Shown piece after piece: positions 1 to 10,265 of a stretch of DNA of 64,000 bases (positions within the stretch are counted from its first letter, which is position 1; each line of letters opens with the position of its first letter). The DNA comes from Ochotona curzoniae (lineage: Eukaryota > Chordata > Mammalia > Lagomorpha > Ochotonidae), in contig NW_024464918.1 of the NCBI RefSeq assembly GCF_017591425.1, positions 12,956,001 to 13,020,000 of the forward strand. Direction: 5' to 3'. Position numbers and translations under genes: made by a program. The notes below the pieces were generated by a model. It saw nothing but the letters and a program-made list of their open reading frames with translations, searched no databases and was not told where the DNA came from.

Positions 1-494
1 GGGAACAAATGGCCTCTGGAATTAGTCTATTGCTCACCAATCTGACACTTGACATTGTGACATGCATAGAAAATCCCAGGGGATGGGATGAATCCCAAGG
101 GGAGAGTGTTCTAAGATACTGGCACCACATCTGGGTGGGTGATGTAGGTGAAGTCAGGCCTGAAACTAAGGCAGCAAGAAACGGAATTGTGGAAAGTCTT
201 CCAAATCTCATATTTGCTCAAATTTGATAAAAACCTTCAAAATACATATGACATTACCAATAACAAACTGTAAAGTTGGAAAAAATCTAAAGCGCCAATA
301 TTAACGCTATTGTTACATGAACAACTTGATTTATTCTTAGAGTAGTTATCTCAAACTCGCATTTGCCAAATGATGGGCACCCACCTGCCCTTCCTTTCTT
401 CCCTCTCAGCCTCTGATTTCTCCAGTTCCTTCCTGCTCTTCCTTCCTGGGGGTTCCAGAGCCGCACGCCCGAGTACCCCCGATGATGACCTCAC

Positions 495-680
495 TTGATT
501 CAAGTCCAGCTCCTGTCACTGATAGGCTGGGCAGCTTGCTCAGTCTCTCTGAGCTTCTATTTCCTCATCTATAAGAAGAGAACATCACTTCACAAGCCTG
601 GGGGCAGAGTAATCATGGGGAGCAGCACCATGAGCCTGCTAATAGGAGCTGTCAGTATTGTTACTATCAGGTGTGTCAGG
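495..680 (+). repeat. MIR SINE fragment
   Basis: A decayed MIR core with the typical progression 'tgatagg..gggcagcttgctcag', 'ctctctgagctt', 'tttcctcatctataa'. It is ancient and non-coding; the frames over it are chance. Confidence 0.7.
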
Positions 681-1504
681 GCACACAGTGGCTGCAGAAA
701 GTACTGCAGACATGAAAGAAAGCAATTTTCCAGAGCAGCCTGGAGCCACCATGAGTTATGTTTTTATCCACAACATGCATACTCAGGACAAGGCACCTCC
801 TACATTACATACCTTAGGAAGCCCACCTGTGATGACACTGCAGCTGCCTACGCAGCTGCCGGTCTTTCCGTCGTGGCCTCTCTCGGCTCAGCAGAGGGCA
901 GATGGCATGTCTCTATGCTGGCCTTCTAGCCTGTCAATATCTGACAGTTGTAACTCCCCCCACATCCTCTTTCCTTGCCCAGGCCCTCTGCTCCCATCCA
1001 CTGAAGCTCATAACCAAGCTGAGGCTAACTCATTTGCTCCTCCCTCTCTTCTTTACTTTCTCCTTCTTCCCTTCTTTCCACACCATACATTTTCATGATG
1101 TCCAGGCATAAATTTCAAGATTTCAGCAGACTCACTGTAAAATTTCAAAAGCATTTTTGGAGGAGTCTGACATAGGGTTACTGATTTTTTTATTTTGCTA
1201 AGACATAAAAACATGCACACACATTGCCATCACCATTACTTAACTCATATTACCATCATTTTACCAAAGAATGCTAAGTCAGTATCCCCAAATAAAAAGG
1301 GCATAGTACAGCCTTTAGAATAGAAGGGCAGTTGTTTATGTTGGATACATTTAGTTTTTAAAATAATACACTATCTCTCTACTACTATTTTTCCCATTTT
1401 GTCATTGATCTGAAAAAAAAATTGGCCATCAGACCCCAGATTTTGGGGAAGTAGTGTTGTCAACAACAGTAAGAATGCAAGGATATTTATGCAGTGCCAA
1501 GAGC

Positions 1505-1645
1505 AGAGTCTGAAAGACAATGTGTGTGACTTTGGGCAAGTAACTGAGGCTCTCTGAACTCTAGTTGCCTCAGCTGCAGCTGCAGAATCAGGGACGATGA
1601 TGTTTGCTATGCAGAGGGCTGCGGTGCTCAGCAAGATACCCGACA
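1505..1645 (+). repeat. MIR SINE fragment
   Basis: Carries the MIR-like 'tgtgactttgggcaagtaactgag' region followed by a decayed 'cctca' segment and tail. The reverse-strand frame over it is a by-product. Confidence 0.65.
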
Positions 1646-2245
1646 TGGTGAGGATGCTGCCATGTGTTCATTCTCATCTCTGCTTCACCAGGGAGAATCC
1701 AGTTCAAAGAAATTGCCTCCTGCTCTCCTGCCAACCACCTTGCCTTCTCTGAAATGGACTAAGGGCTTGGGCAGAAGTGGGAATGCCTCTAGCTGCACTT
1801 GGAGAAGCTTAGCTGGGCTGCCTTGGTTCTAGAAGGAGTCCCGAGGCACACGCAGACTGTGCTGTTTTGGAATCATTCTGAACCCTTGTTAGAAGTGGGC
1901 AGTCTTGGTCCCACAATCGATCTGTGGTGGGGACCAATAATCCATGCTTTTGAATCATAGCCTTTTAGAGCCACTTCTCCCAACTCTGTGTTCTCCATCT
2001 CAACAAAGGACACCTCTGGACTACTTCAGTGGCTCAAACTGAGAGATCCGGGGGCTATTATGCATACATTTCCCCCTTTCTCCTTCCTATTCCTACACCA
2101 TCACAAACCTGCCTCCAAGTCCTTGAATCTGCCTGGTTTTCTCAACTGCCACTGTCATCAGCCTGGTGTAAGTCACTGTCACTTGTCACTGCGATTGCAA
2201 AGTCTGCACTTGTCTTTAAGTCTGCACCACAGGGTGGTCCAAGTC

Positions 2246-2555
2246 ATCTTTTAAAATTGTATTTGTTTGAGAGGCTGACAGAGAGAAGCACACACACACA
2301 TGAATAGAGTGATTCCATCTGATTGTTCACTCCCAAAATATCAAAAAATGGTTAAGAGTGGGATGGGGCTGAACACAGGAACAAGAAACACAGTCTGGGT
2401 TTCCTCTGTAGCTGGCAGGGACATAATCACTCGAGCCGCTGCTACTGCCTCCCAGGGTCTACACTAGTGGGAAGCTGGAACCAGGAGCTGGAGCCAGGGA
2501 TCAAGCCAGGCACTCTGATGTAGGGTATAGCTGAACACCCCCTCCTTTCATCTGC
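2246..2555 (-). repeat. Old CSINE, reverse orientation
   Basis: Begins with the reverse-complemented tail (AAATTGTATTTGTTTGAGAGGC), a purine tract, then 'ccatctgattgttcactcccaaaat' and 'gggaagctggaaccaggagctgg'. Well diverged from the young copies. Confidence 0.75.
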
Positions 2556-2599
2556 TGCAACTCTTCCAAAGTAGCCAATGGACATAACACAAAATCTTA

Positions 2600-3010
2600 A
2601 GTAACATGACCCCAAGGCCCTACCTTGCCTTCCTTTGGCCTATACTCCAGGCTCAGCCTGCATCTGTCTTCCCACTTTTACTTCCTCATGGTTCATGTAA
2701 AAAGGCATTTGAGGTGTTATTTCCCTTCTTCCTGGCCACCTCTTTTGTCCTTTTCCCTACATTAATTGAATTAGCTTCTCTAAATGGTTCAGAGTTTGAT
2801 TTAAACATCTTAGGGCCCTCATGATACACTAATCCCATTATACAATTCTGGTAGCTTCTTTTTTTCATGTTTATTTGTGTGCTGTGTCCTGTGGTAGAGC
2901 AAACGCCACAGAGCAGGACTTTTGTTTGCCTTTGCATTTCCAGTATAATGCCTGGACATAGTGGTCACTCAATAAATACGTATGTATTCAGGGAAGGAAT
3001 GAATGATTCA
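2600..3010 (+). repeat. LINE-2 3' end
   Basis: A C/T-rich run followed by an L2-like end: 'tgtgctgtgtcctgtgg', 'taatgcctggacatagtgg', 'actcaataaatacgtatgt', 'gaaggaatgaatgatt'. Ancient and inactive. Confidence 0.75.
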
Positions 3011-3043
3011 AGGTGCAGACTTCCAGTTTTGAAAAGAAGGCTA

Positions 3044-3360
3044 GGGCCTGGCACGATGGCGCAGTGGTTAAGGTCCTCGCCTTGCACGCCAGGATCCCAT
3101 ATGGGTGCCAGTTCTAATCCTGGCAGCCCCGCTTCCCTTCCAGCTCCCTGCCTGTGGCCTGGGAAAGCAGACGAGGATGGCCCAAAGCTTTGGGACCCTG
3201 CACCCGCATGGGAGACCCGGAAGAGGCTTCTGGCTTCAGATCGGCATAGCATCGGCCGTTGCACTCACTTGGGGAGTGAATCATCGGACAGAAGATCTTC
3301 CTCTCTGTCTCTCCTCTCTGTATATCCGCCTTTCCAATAAAAATAAAAAAAAAGAAAAAA
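3044..3360 (+). repeat. Young CSINE, first of a tandem pair
   Basis: Full-length tRNA-derived SINE with an A box in GATGGCGCAGTGGTTAAGG, a B box in GTTCTAATCC, a purine-poor body, and an A-rich tail. Preceded by GAAGGCTAG, a variant of which recurs between and after the two copies. The 99-104-residue frames over it are SINE translations. Confidence 0.95.
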
Positions 3361-3373
3361 AAAAGAAAGCTAG

Positions 3374-3694
3374 GGGGCCCGGCGCGATGGTGCAGTGGTT
3401 AAGGTCCTCGCCTTGCACGCCAGGATCCCATATGGGTGCCAGTTCTAATCCTGGCAGCCCCGCTTCCCTTCCAGCTCCCTGCCTGTGGCCTGGGAAAGCA
3501 GACGAGGATGGCCCAAAGCTTTGGGACCCTGCACCCGCATGGGAGACCCGGAAGAGGCTTCTGGCTTCAGATCGGCATAGCATCGGCCGTTGCACTCACT
3601 TGGGGAGTGAATCATCGGACGGAAGATCTTCCTCTCTGTCTCTCCTCTCTGTATATCCGCCTTTCCAATAAAAATAAAATAAATCTTAAAAAAA
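3374..3694 (+). repeat. Young CSINE, second of a tandem pair
   Basis: Nearly identical to the copy 331 bp upstream, sharing several variants not seen in other copies here (CTTCCAGC, GCAGACGAGG, GCATAGCATCGG). It ends in TAAATCTTA(n) followed by the third GGCTAGG-like flank. Confidence 0.95.
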
Positions 3695-3699
3695 AAAGA

Positions 3700-5940
3700 G
3701 GGCTAGGATTCCAGCTCCCAAAATTCACTTTCTGGATGGGGAGATTAGCCAAGTATTCAGCCTGGAGAGACCCTTATTTGCTGTGCATGCAGGAGGCAGG
3801 GAGAAAATTAGCTTTAAGTTGGAACACGGCTGGCTGACCTTGGTCTTTCTCAGGTTGCTTATTTCTCAGGAGTGGGAGGGTTGGTGAGAGAGTCAGTGGG
3901 AAGTCTAGCAGAAGATCTGCCACATGTACGGATGTGTTCAATAACCACACAATCTCACTTGGCCATGCAGCTCATGTGGCCAGGGGCCATGTCGGCTTTG
4001 GTTCAACAGCACAGTGTTTAATAGATACTTCAGGGAGTCCTTGCTAACTCAATAAATGATGCAAAGCATTTTAGCTCAGTAGGAAGTTCCACTTCCAGGA
4101 AGGAGTCCCTGTGTGTAAAACTTTTCCCCTCAGCAAGGAGTCAAACCAAAAGCGTTTCTGTGGGCAGCTCAGCTCTCTATGCCTTGAAGCCAACAAGCTG
4201 GAGGATTTGTGTATGCATTTGTAGGCGTGGCTTTGTCCTGAGTCATCTCAGAGACCTCTCATTCTTGTAGGGAGTGGAAAATCATCAACACTCATTTGAG
4301 TGAGAGGGCTGGAGAATCAAATCCATAGAGAAAAGGATTTTGGTTTGAATCATGGACTATAGAGAGCACAACTGTTCTTTTGAAATTGACCTTCATTTAC
4401 TTGGAGGGGAAAGCAGCTAGTTCAATAATGGTTTCCTGGTGCCTTTCAGCATTGTAAAAGACGAAAGAAAAATTTGGAGCAAGGCAAGGTTCTAGTGTTT
4501 TCTAAACAACTCACTAAGCTCAGCTACTAGTCGGCTTGCTCAGCACTTCCTGCAACAGTCCGCCACCTCAGTCTCCCCCACTCCATTCATTGTAAGCCAC
4601 CCCTCAACACCCAGCCATTCCTTGCCCAGGCCCCTGGCAGGTGGCTGTTGATCTTCATTATAATTATAATGCCAGCCAGCTCAAGATTCTCTTGAACATC
4701 TTGTGTGTGGACTAGAAGCCCTACTATATTCTATTTCAATTACTTCTTGTCCTTCCTTGGATGGATTCCAGGGGTCAAATAAAAAAAGTCATTGTTTGGT
4801 AGAATGCAACCCCTTCTCTTGAGCAAGTGAGTACTGGTCCTGGATTCAACTTCATTTGAGGCCATAAGGGCGAGGGTAGGGAAGGCATTACAGGTAGGAA
4901 GGGCACAGTAGGAGCCAAGAGGCCCTGCCCTGCACACAGCCCAGCCCTGCTCTCAAAAACAAAAACCCTGGGTGGAGGGAAAACAAACGGGGCCCCTGGG
5001 CAGGATCTCATAGGGGGCATGGCTATTTTTCTCCTTCCCAGAAGGAATCCCAACCCTTCTCTCCCATGGAGAAAACAAACATGGCTATGGAAATCTGTTC
5101 CATCTAGGCCCCTGAAAGTCTACAACCATCTAGAAGTGACTCCTATCTGCATTTGCATTCCTCTGTCTGCCAACCACTGTATCTCTCCTCCCAGCCGTCC
5201 CCCCAACCCCTGCCACCAGATCTGATTTCTCCCTTCAGGAGTGAAAAGACCTTCACAGAAAATTCAGAATGTGGAACCTTCTTCAGATTCCAAAGGAGTT
5301 ATTGTCCTATATCACACTACTTTGTTATTTCAACTCAGAAGGAGTAGAAACCCACACGTCCATTTTGTTGGACTGTTCTTCCTCAATGATTAGGAAAACA
5401 TTCATTACTTTCTTGATTTGAAGCAATCAAGTAACTGTGGATGAATCTATACCAAATTCAAGGCAGTTCCCAACTTCTAATGGGGAGTCCTCTTCTCCCC
5501 TGCTGGGTTCCAGGGAGGATGGATACGGATGGACTCAGCTCCAGGACAGCACACTGGGGATCACCAAGAGATCACAACTGGGAGAGTCAGTCAGTCATGG
5601 TACAGAGAGGGGGTACAAGTTCCAAGAGCATCTGGGAGGCAAGACCTTCTACTGCCTATCATGTGGAGGCCAGGAACCTGAGATACAAGAGGGACAAGGG
5701 CTCATCAGGGCACAGGTGGAAAGGAGAGAGACATGGGGAAATTTCAGAAGAAACTGAGTGTGGGCTTGATAACTTGAAGGGCAGGACCCAGAGACAAGTG
5801 ACACCACCCACAAATCACCCCATGGCTGGGGGCAGGTCCAAGCTTGGCAGTGTGTGAAACTGGTCTCTAGGGAGTTGGAGCCTGAAGAGACTCTTGTGGG
5901 GTTCACAGCCTGGTTTGTGGACAACCTCTTTAGAGTTATT
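3700..5940. other. Intronic stretch with no gene recognised
   Basis: No exon-like structure. A few decayed repeat-like phrases occur, such as 'actcaataaatgatg' near 4050. Frames of up to 138 codons at 5441-5857 lack any recognisable domain and coincide with no splice or start context. Confidence 0.6.
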
Positions 5941-5944
5941 GGGT

Positions 5945-6085
5945 GGCTGATTTGACATGAAGACCATTGGGATCCTTCTGTCTTACTGAATCTGATTCTC
6001 TATGGGTGGAATTTAGGTACCTACATTTTTATCAGGTTGACCAGGTCATTCTGATCATTCAAGTTTGAGATCACTTCTTCTAGCT
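5945..6085 (+). mobile_element. MER5A-like hAT DNA transposon remnant
   Basis: Matches the remembered MER5A layout: 'ttactgaatctgattctct', 'gggtggaatttaggtacct', 'cattctgatcattcaagtttgagatcact'. A non-autonomous ancient copy without coding capacity. Confidence 0.65.
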
Positions 6086-6574
6086 CCACCCTCTCATGCC
6101 CTCTTTTGAAGTTCAGGCATGAGATCGCAAGCCCAGAGAGGCAAAGCAGCAAGCCTCAAGTCACAGAGCTGAATGTGTGGCAGGGCTTGCTGGGAATATG
6201 GTTGTCCCTGCCCATTAGTAGTGCTCTTCCCATTCAACATGCTGGAGAGCTCCCCACCTGTTTGTACTGGCTCCCCTGGCCTCCTGCCAAAGCCTGTACC
6301 TTTGATCCACTCCTACATCATATAGGGACCTTGCCCTCCGCTGCGTGCAGGGCACAGGATAAGGAAAATTGAGAAGGACCCAGCTCTTGTCTGATCTGTT
6401 CGAAACAGGTATGAGATCTGGCAAACGAGAGAGGGAGAAAATGCGCAGGTGAATCTGAAGGAATAACAGGAGTCTAATTTGTAGTACTAATGGCTCATTT
6501 TCCCTGAGACCGATGGTATGCTGTGTATCATGGTAAGTCCCATGCACACATTAGTAAATGCAATCCCCATGGAG

Positions 6575-6675
6575 CAGATACCAGTGAACAAACTTTGGTT
6601 GATGAAGAGATTGAGGTCCACATAGGAGTAGTCACTTGACAAGGTCATGTGACTAGTAAGAGACCAAGTCATCCC
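6575..6675 (-). repeat. MIR fragment, antisense
   Basis: Contains the decayed antisense MIR phrases 'gatgaagagattgaggtcc' and 'aaggtcatgtgactagtaag'. Confidence 0.55.
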
Positions 6676-6689
6676 TACATGCAATCATG

Positions 6690-7730
6690 ATGGTCCAATG
6701 CAGTGGGAATCATCATCCACTGTTAACTGGACATGCCTGCAGCAGGACCCTAAGGCATCAGGAAAATAAAGTGAGATCATCTGCAGTGGGATATACTAGG
6801 GGTTATACTTCAAGCCTTTTCCACTTAACAATGATCTCAAAGTATTTCTGAAAGGCATTAGCCTCCAAGTCAGCCTAAGAGGACATGGACAGTAGGTTAA
6901 ATAGGCTTCTCTCCCTTTGTCTCATCTTAATGCAACTCTTGGTATCAGTTTGCTTTCTTTCCATTCACATTTTTTCTTCCCTCTTGAAAGCACTAGATTT
7001 TCAGAATTTGAGTGGCTACAAGGCTTGGTTCTATTCAGTTCCGAGACTTTGACAGGCTTGCAGGTGTATGAGGTCCATGCATGCAGCAGTTATGACCTCT
7101 CTCACTGTCTTGGCACGTAACCATGTCAGCATCACCCACCTCCATTCATTCATTGTGTGCAGTGTTCTGCCAGGGGGAAATGTGAAGAAACCCAAGTGCA
7201 TATATAGGTGCTACCTCTGAGAAGGGACCAGGGTCTCCCCAGTCATGTGGACAGCATATCACAGTGCCCTCTTTTAGGTTTAGAAGAAGCCAGGTGCCCT
7301 TGTGAGCTGTTCAATTGACAGGGCAACCCAACAAAACAGAACGGACATGCTTTTCCTACAAGGGGGAGGACACACGGAATTCCTGGTGTCTGGGAGCTGA
7401 AGGTGTAGGGACAGCTATCATTTCATTCTAGACATTCCACAACTCAGAGGAGTCAGGAACATCTTGGGGTGAAATATGAGAATGGGTGACCCTCTGGTCA
7501 TCTTTTCCTTTGCAAATCTCAAGCTTTGTTTAAGCCAGAGGCTGGCTGAACTGTGTGGCTGTGAAACGCTGTTATTAAGTGATAATGAAGGCAGTGCATG
7601 GAGGCGGGAGGGTAGCCAGCAGCGGGGAACAGAGCTGGCAGCAGGGAAGAGTGGGGTGGGGATTGGAGGGCAGCTTCTGCAAAGCTCTGGAGGAGCGTGG
7701 TCGCAGCAAGAGTCCAGGCACTGCTGAATG
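6690..7730. other. Intronic stretch with no feature recognised
   Basis: Unique-looking sequence with no open frame of note and no young repeat. The part nearest the exon (7560-7730) is purine-rich. Confidence 0.55.
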
Positions 7731-7734
7731 AATG

Positions 7735-7850
7735 CTGCCTGCCTGCCTCCCGACCGCCGCGTTTGCGGTAACTACAACTATTCTGTATGCTGCATTAGTG
7801 ACGCCGCCTCAGCCGACACCTCGTTACTACCGAAATAACGTGGGTGTGAT
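7735..7850. promoter_or_regulatory. CpG-containing intronic element, candidate regulatory site
   Basis: This short block stands out from CpG-poor intron. It contains an inverted repeat around CCGC-GTTT-GCGG, a TGACG half-CRE, and a second inverted pair CGTTA/TAACG. It is about 350-450 bp into intron 1. Function is inferred from composition only. Confidence 0.3.
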
Positions 7851-8067
7851 GCTCAGGGCCAGTGTCCTGTTGAATTTTTAAACCAAACCTATGCAGTGAG
7901 TCATTCCCGATCCCAGATTTTCCTCCTGTGTTTCTATTTCGAGTGACTAGGTATCTACCACCTGAGTTGATTTTGAGCCAGCTCCTTAATCTGCAAAGCC
8001 CTTTGCAGAACAAACAGTATTATCCAATCTCCAAACACACACACACAGACTGTACAAAAATAAAAAC

Positions 8068-8128
8068 ACAACAATAACCCCAAGGCTCTCAACAATAACA
8101 ACTCCAACGCTCTCAACAATAACAACTC
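8068..8128 (-). repeat. 24-bp minisatellite next to ADRA1B exon 1
   Basis: A 20-base block (GCTCTCAACAATAACAACTC) occurs exactly at 8085-8104 and 8109-8128 (period 24), with a decayed copy to the left. It lies about 70-130 bp inside the intron from the splice donor. A short CA tract at 8034-8047 is adjacent. Confidence 0.9.
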
Positions 8129-8194
8129 GAAGGCAAGCTCATCAGGAGGAGACCCAAGCTCCGAGGATGCCCACCTGCCCTCTGCCCATCTCCA

Positions 8195-8200
8195 GCTTAC
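8195..8200 (-). other. ADRA1B: ADRA1B intron 1 splice donor
   Basis: On the minus strand the exon ends ...CCACTAG and continues GTAAGC, a strong donor match. Coding length to base 8201 is 949 nt (316 codons plus 1), so the intron is phase 1 and splits a glycine codon. This position in TM6 is the conserved intron site of alpha-1 adrenergic receptor genes. Confidence 0.93.
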
Positions 8201-9149
8201 CTAGTGGGAGGGTGATGAAGAAGGGAAGCCAGCACAAGATGAACATACCAACCACGATGCCCAAGGTCTTGGCTGCTTTCTTTTCTCTGGAGAACTTAAA
8301 AAGTTTGACAGCTATGGAACTCCTGGGGTTGTGGCCCTTGGCCTTGGTACTGCTGAGGGCGTCCTCGTGAAAGTTCTTGGAGTGGATCCTCAGGGTCAGC
8401 TCCTTGGAATTGGACATCTCTTTCATGACCCCTGCTTCCAGGTTCTTGGTGGTCCTCTTGGCCACGATGTAGACGCGACAGTACATGACCAGAATGACGG
8501 CCAGCGGGATGTAGAAGGAGCCCAGGGAGGAGAAGAAGGCATAGAAGGGCTCTTCGGTGACCCCGCATTCCTTGTCATCATTGGGCGCTGGCTCCTTCCA
8601 GCCAAGCAGAGGCCCAATGGAGATGACAGTGGACAACACCCAGACACTGAGGAGCGCCAAGATGGCCTTTCTCCGGGTAACCAGCGTGGGGTACTGGAGA
8701 GAGTAGCGCACCCCAATGTAGCGATCGATGGAGATGGCACACAGGCTCAGAATGGACGCTGTGCAGCATAGGACGTCCACAGCTGCCCAGATGTCACAGA
8801 AGATGCGCCCCAGGACCCAGTAGCCGAGCACCTCCAGAGCAGCGGAAAAGGGCAGGACGGTGAAGCTGAGCAGCAGGTCTGCGATGGCCAGGTTGACAAT
8901 GAAGTAGTTGGTGGGTGTGCGCAGGTGCCGGTTGCAAGCCACAGACAGAATGACTAGGATGTTGCCCACAATGGCAAACAGGATGAAGGCGCCCAGCACC
9001 AGGCCCACGGAGATGGCCCTGGTGACGTCCAGCTGGGGCAGAGAGGAGTTGCTTGAGGTCTGGTTGGGGCCAGTGAAGTTGGCATTTTTCAACTCTTCCC
9101 AGTGGGCAGGTGCTGATGTGTTGTGGCCGGGGTCCAGATCGGGATTCAT
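8201..9149 (-). CDS. ADRA1B: Alpha-1B adrenergic receptor, first coding exon (partial CDS)
   Basis: Encodes the N-terminal 316 residues plus one base of codon 317 of a Gq-coupled plasma-membrane receptor for noradrenaline and adrenaline. Visible features: N-glycosylation sequons at N10, N24, N29 and N34; TM1 about 46-70 with N63; TM2 with D91; TM3 with the amine-binding D125 and the DRY motif at 142-144; C118 and C195, which form the extracellular disulfide; TM5 serines S207, S208 and S211; a long third intracellular loop ending in REKKAAK (288-294), with E289 as ionic-lock partner of R143; and the TM6 CWLP motif at 306-309. The ATG has A at -3. The exon stops within TM6 at GTAAGC, phase 1, as in other mammalian ADRA1B genes; TM7 and the C-tail are on an exon outside the window. 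The open frame continues to 8142, but those residues are intronic. Against remembered human sequence I note F204 (L), A264 (T) and T313 (A); all key residues are intact. Confidence 0.97.
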
Positions 9150-9213
9150 TTTAGAGTCCGCCCTCCATAGCCAGCGGGGGTGATTGGGGGTGAAGGGTTG
9201 CGGTGAAGGCTCC

Positions 9214-9279
9214 TCAGCTGCCCTGAAACTTTGCTCTGCTTGTGATCTTCTTTGCAGGGACGGCCTTCTGAGAAGTCAT
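9214..9279 (-). other. Upstream ORF in the ADRA1B leader (21 codons)
   Basis: An ATG at 9279-9277 opens a 21-codon frame (begins [10 protein letters not shown]) that stops at 9214, leaving 64 nt before the receptor ATG. It lies within the expected 5' leader. A role in reducing receptor translation is inference, and conservation was not checked. Confidence 0.4.
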
Positions 9280-9395
9280 GTCCCCAGGGCAGCCCAGCTC
9301 TGGCGACAGCACGTCCCTTGCCTGCACCGAGCCGCTCAGTCGCCTGCTGGAGGAGAAGGAGGAGGGGAAGAGGGGACAAGGCGGCAGCTTCAAGT

Positions 9396-9581
9396 TTAAT
9401 GGTCCGCGGCAGGCGCGCCGGGCGGGCGGGCGCAGGCGGGAGGGGGCAGCAGGGCCAGGGGCTCCCGGCAGCGGCCGGCCCGCGCGGCTCTGCACCGCGG
9501 CGCCTCCTCCGCCCAGCGAGAGCGCCGAGGAGGGTCTGCTGTCAATGAGCCGCCTCTGGGCTGACTGCACGCCGGTGACAT
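9396..9581 (-). other. Second, more distal upstream ORF (61 codons)
   Basis: An ATG at 9581-9579, overlapping the CRE-like site, opens a 61-codon frame that ends at 9396. It matters only if transcription starts above 9581. The arginine- and proline-rich reading is typical of GC-rich leader sequence, so it is probably not a functional peptide. Confidence 0.3.
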
Positions 9582-9853
9582 CAGGCGGGGGAGCCCGGCG
9601 CCCTGACTCGGCGCGGCACTAGGGGGCAATGCGGGTCCAGCCAAGGCCTGCGCATCCCCGACTCCGCCACTCCAGGCAGCAGGGAGGCTGGCCGTGGCCC
9701 CTCCACCAGCGCTCCCTAACGCCGCACCCGGGGCGGGACCGGCGTGGGGGCGGAGCCGGGCGTGGGGATCCCCGGTCACCCACCCGGGGACTAAAATCCC
9801 GTAGGGCTTTATCTTTCCTCCTATTCACTTTTGGATTTCCAAAGTGGGATGGC

Positions 9854-9867
9854 GGGGGGGGGGGGGG
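9854..9867 (+). repeat. Homopolymer G run (14 G) upstream of the ADRA1B CpG island
   Basis: An uninterrupted run of 14 G on the plus strand (C on the gene's strand), within a G-rich context. It is prone to length variation and sequencing error. Confidence 0.95.
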
Positions 9868-10074
9868 TGGAGAGGGTGCTTACCTCTGACCAAGGGGTGT
9901 CCGCAATCAGATGTCTCTGGATTTAATGAGCTGTGCAACTTGACTGGCCCCTAAAAGCGGAACAATTGCAGGGGGGCTTAGGCAGGTGGGAGAGATAACA
10001 AATCAGCTGTGCTGGTCAGTCCCTATGCTTTCACCCCTGTGTGCATCTTCTCTGGATCCCCACAAAAGCTGGAG

Positions 10075-10265
10075 GCTTCTCTTCATTCATTCACTCAGCC
10101 ACTCATTCATTCAATGACCGAGTACCCACTGCTGCCCCCGCGTGGCCCCTCCACCGGTTCCCTTCTAGGGATTGTGGGTTTAGCAATCGAACCAAAAAGA
10201 TGCCAGCCTTCCAGGTGTTGGCATTCTAGCGAGAGGAGACAAACGCGTCAACAGATTCAGAGGTG
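10075..10265 (-). repeat. LINE-2 fragment, antisense
   Basis: Starts 'cattcattcactcagccactcattcattc' and continues with the antisense L2 pattern ending near 'ggcattctagcgagaggagacaaac'. Lies directly upstream of the ADRA1B promoter block. Confidence 0.6.

Larger units (their letters stand above)
1..8194 (-). other. ADRA1B: ADRA1B intron 1 (5' part, runs off the window)
   Basis: Everything to the left of the donor is intronic. No second ADRA1B exon is seen: no stretch encodes TM7 (NPxxY region) or the C-terminal tail. It contains MIR, L2, MER5A-like and CSINE repeats listed separately. The intron is known to be tens of kb in mammals, which fits the lack of an acceptor exon here. Confidence 0.85.
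9150..9800 (-). promoter_or_regulatory. ADRA1B: ADRA1B CpG-rich 5' leader and promoter region
   Basis: This is a CpG-dense, GC-rich block directly upstream of the ATG, densest at about 9380-9780, unlike the AT-rich surroundings. It holds GC boxes (GGGCGG at 9731-9736, GGGGGCGGAGC at 9746-9756) and a CRE-like TGACATCA at 9576-9583. I see no convincing TATA box. The transcription start cannot be fixed from sequence alone; a CpG-island promoter with dispersed starts is the likely arrangement. Confidence 0.75.

Noticed and set aside
3105..3671. 188-codon frame and its partners at 2867-3837
   Set aside because: The translation is that of two tandem CSINEs. The same peptide pattern recurs at other CSINE copies (e.g. 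50334, 23750, 58276), so it is not a gene.
5441..5857. 138-codon frame with an overlapping 106-codon frame
   Set aside because: Intronic, no domain, and several frames are open at once because the local sequence is stop-poor.
8331..8771. 146-codon plus-strand frame within ADRA1B exon 1
   Set aside because: Antisense shadow of the conserved receptor exon, which has strong reading-frame bias and known protein identity on the minus strand.
9214..9570. 118-codon reverse frame over the CpG island
   Set aside because: It starts with GTG, not ATG, and is proline/arginine-rich as expected from GC-rich leader sequence. Only its ATG-initiated end (9279-9214) was kept as a uORF.
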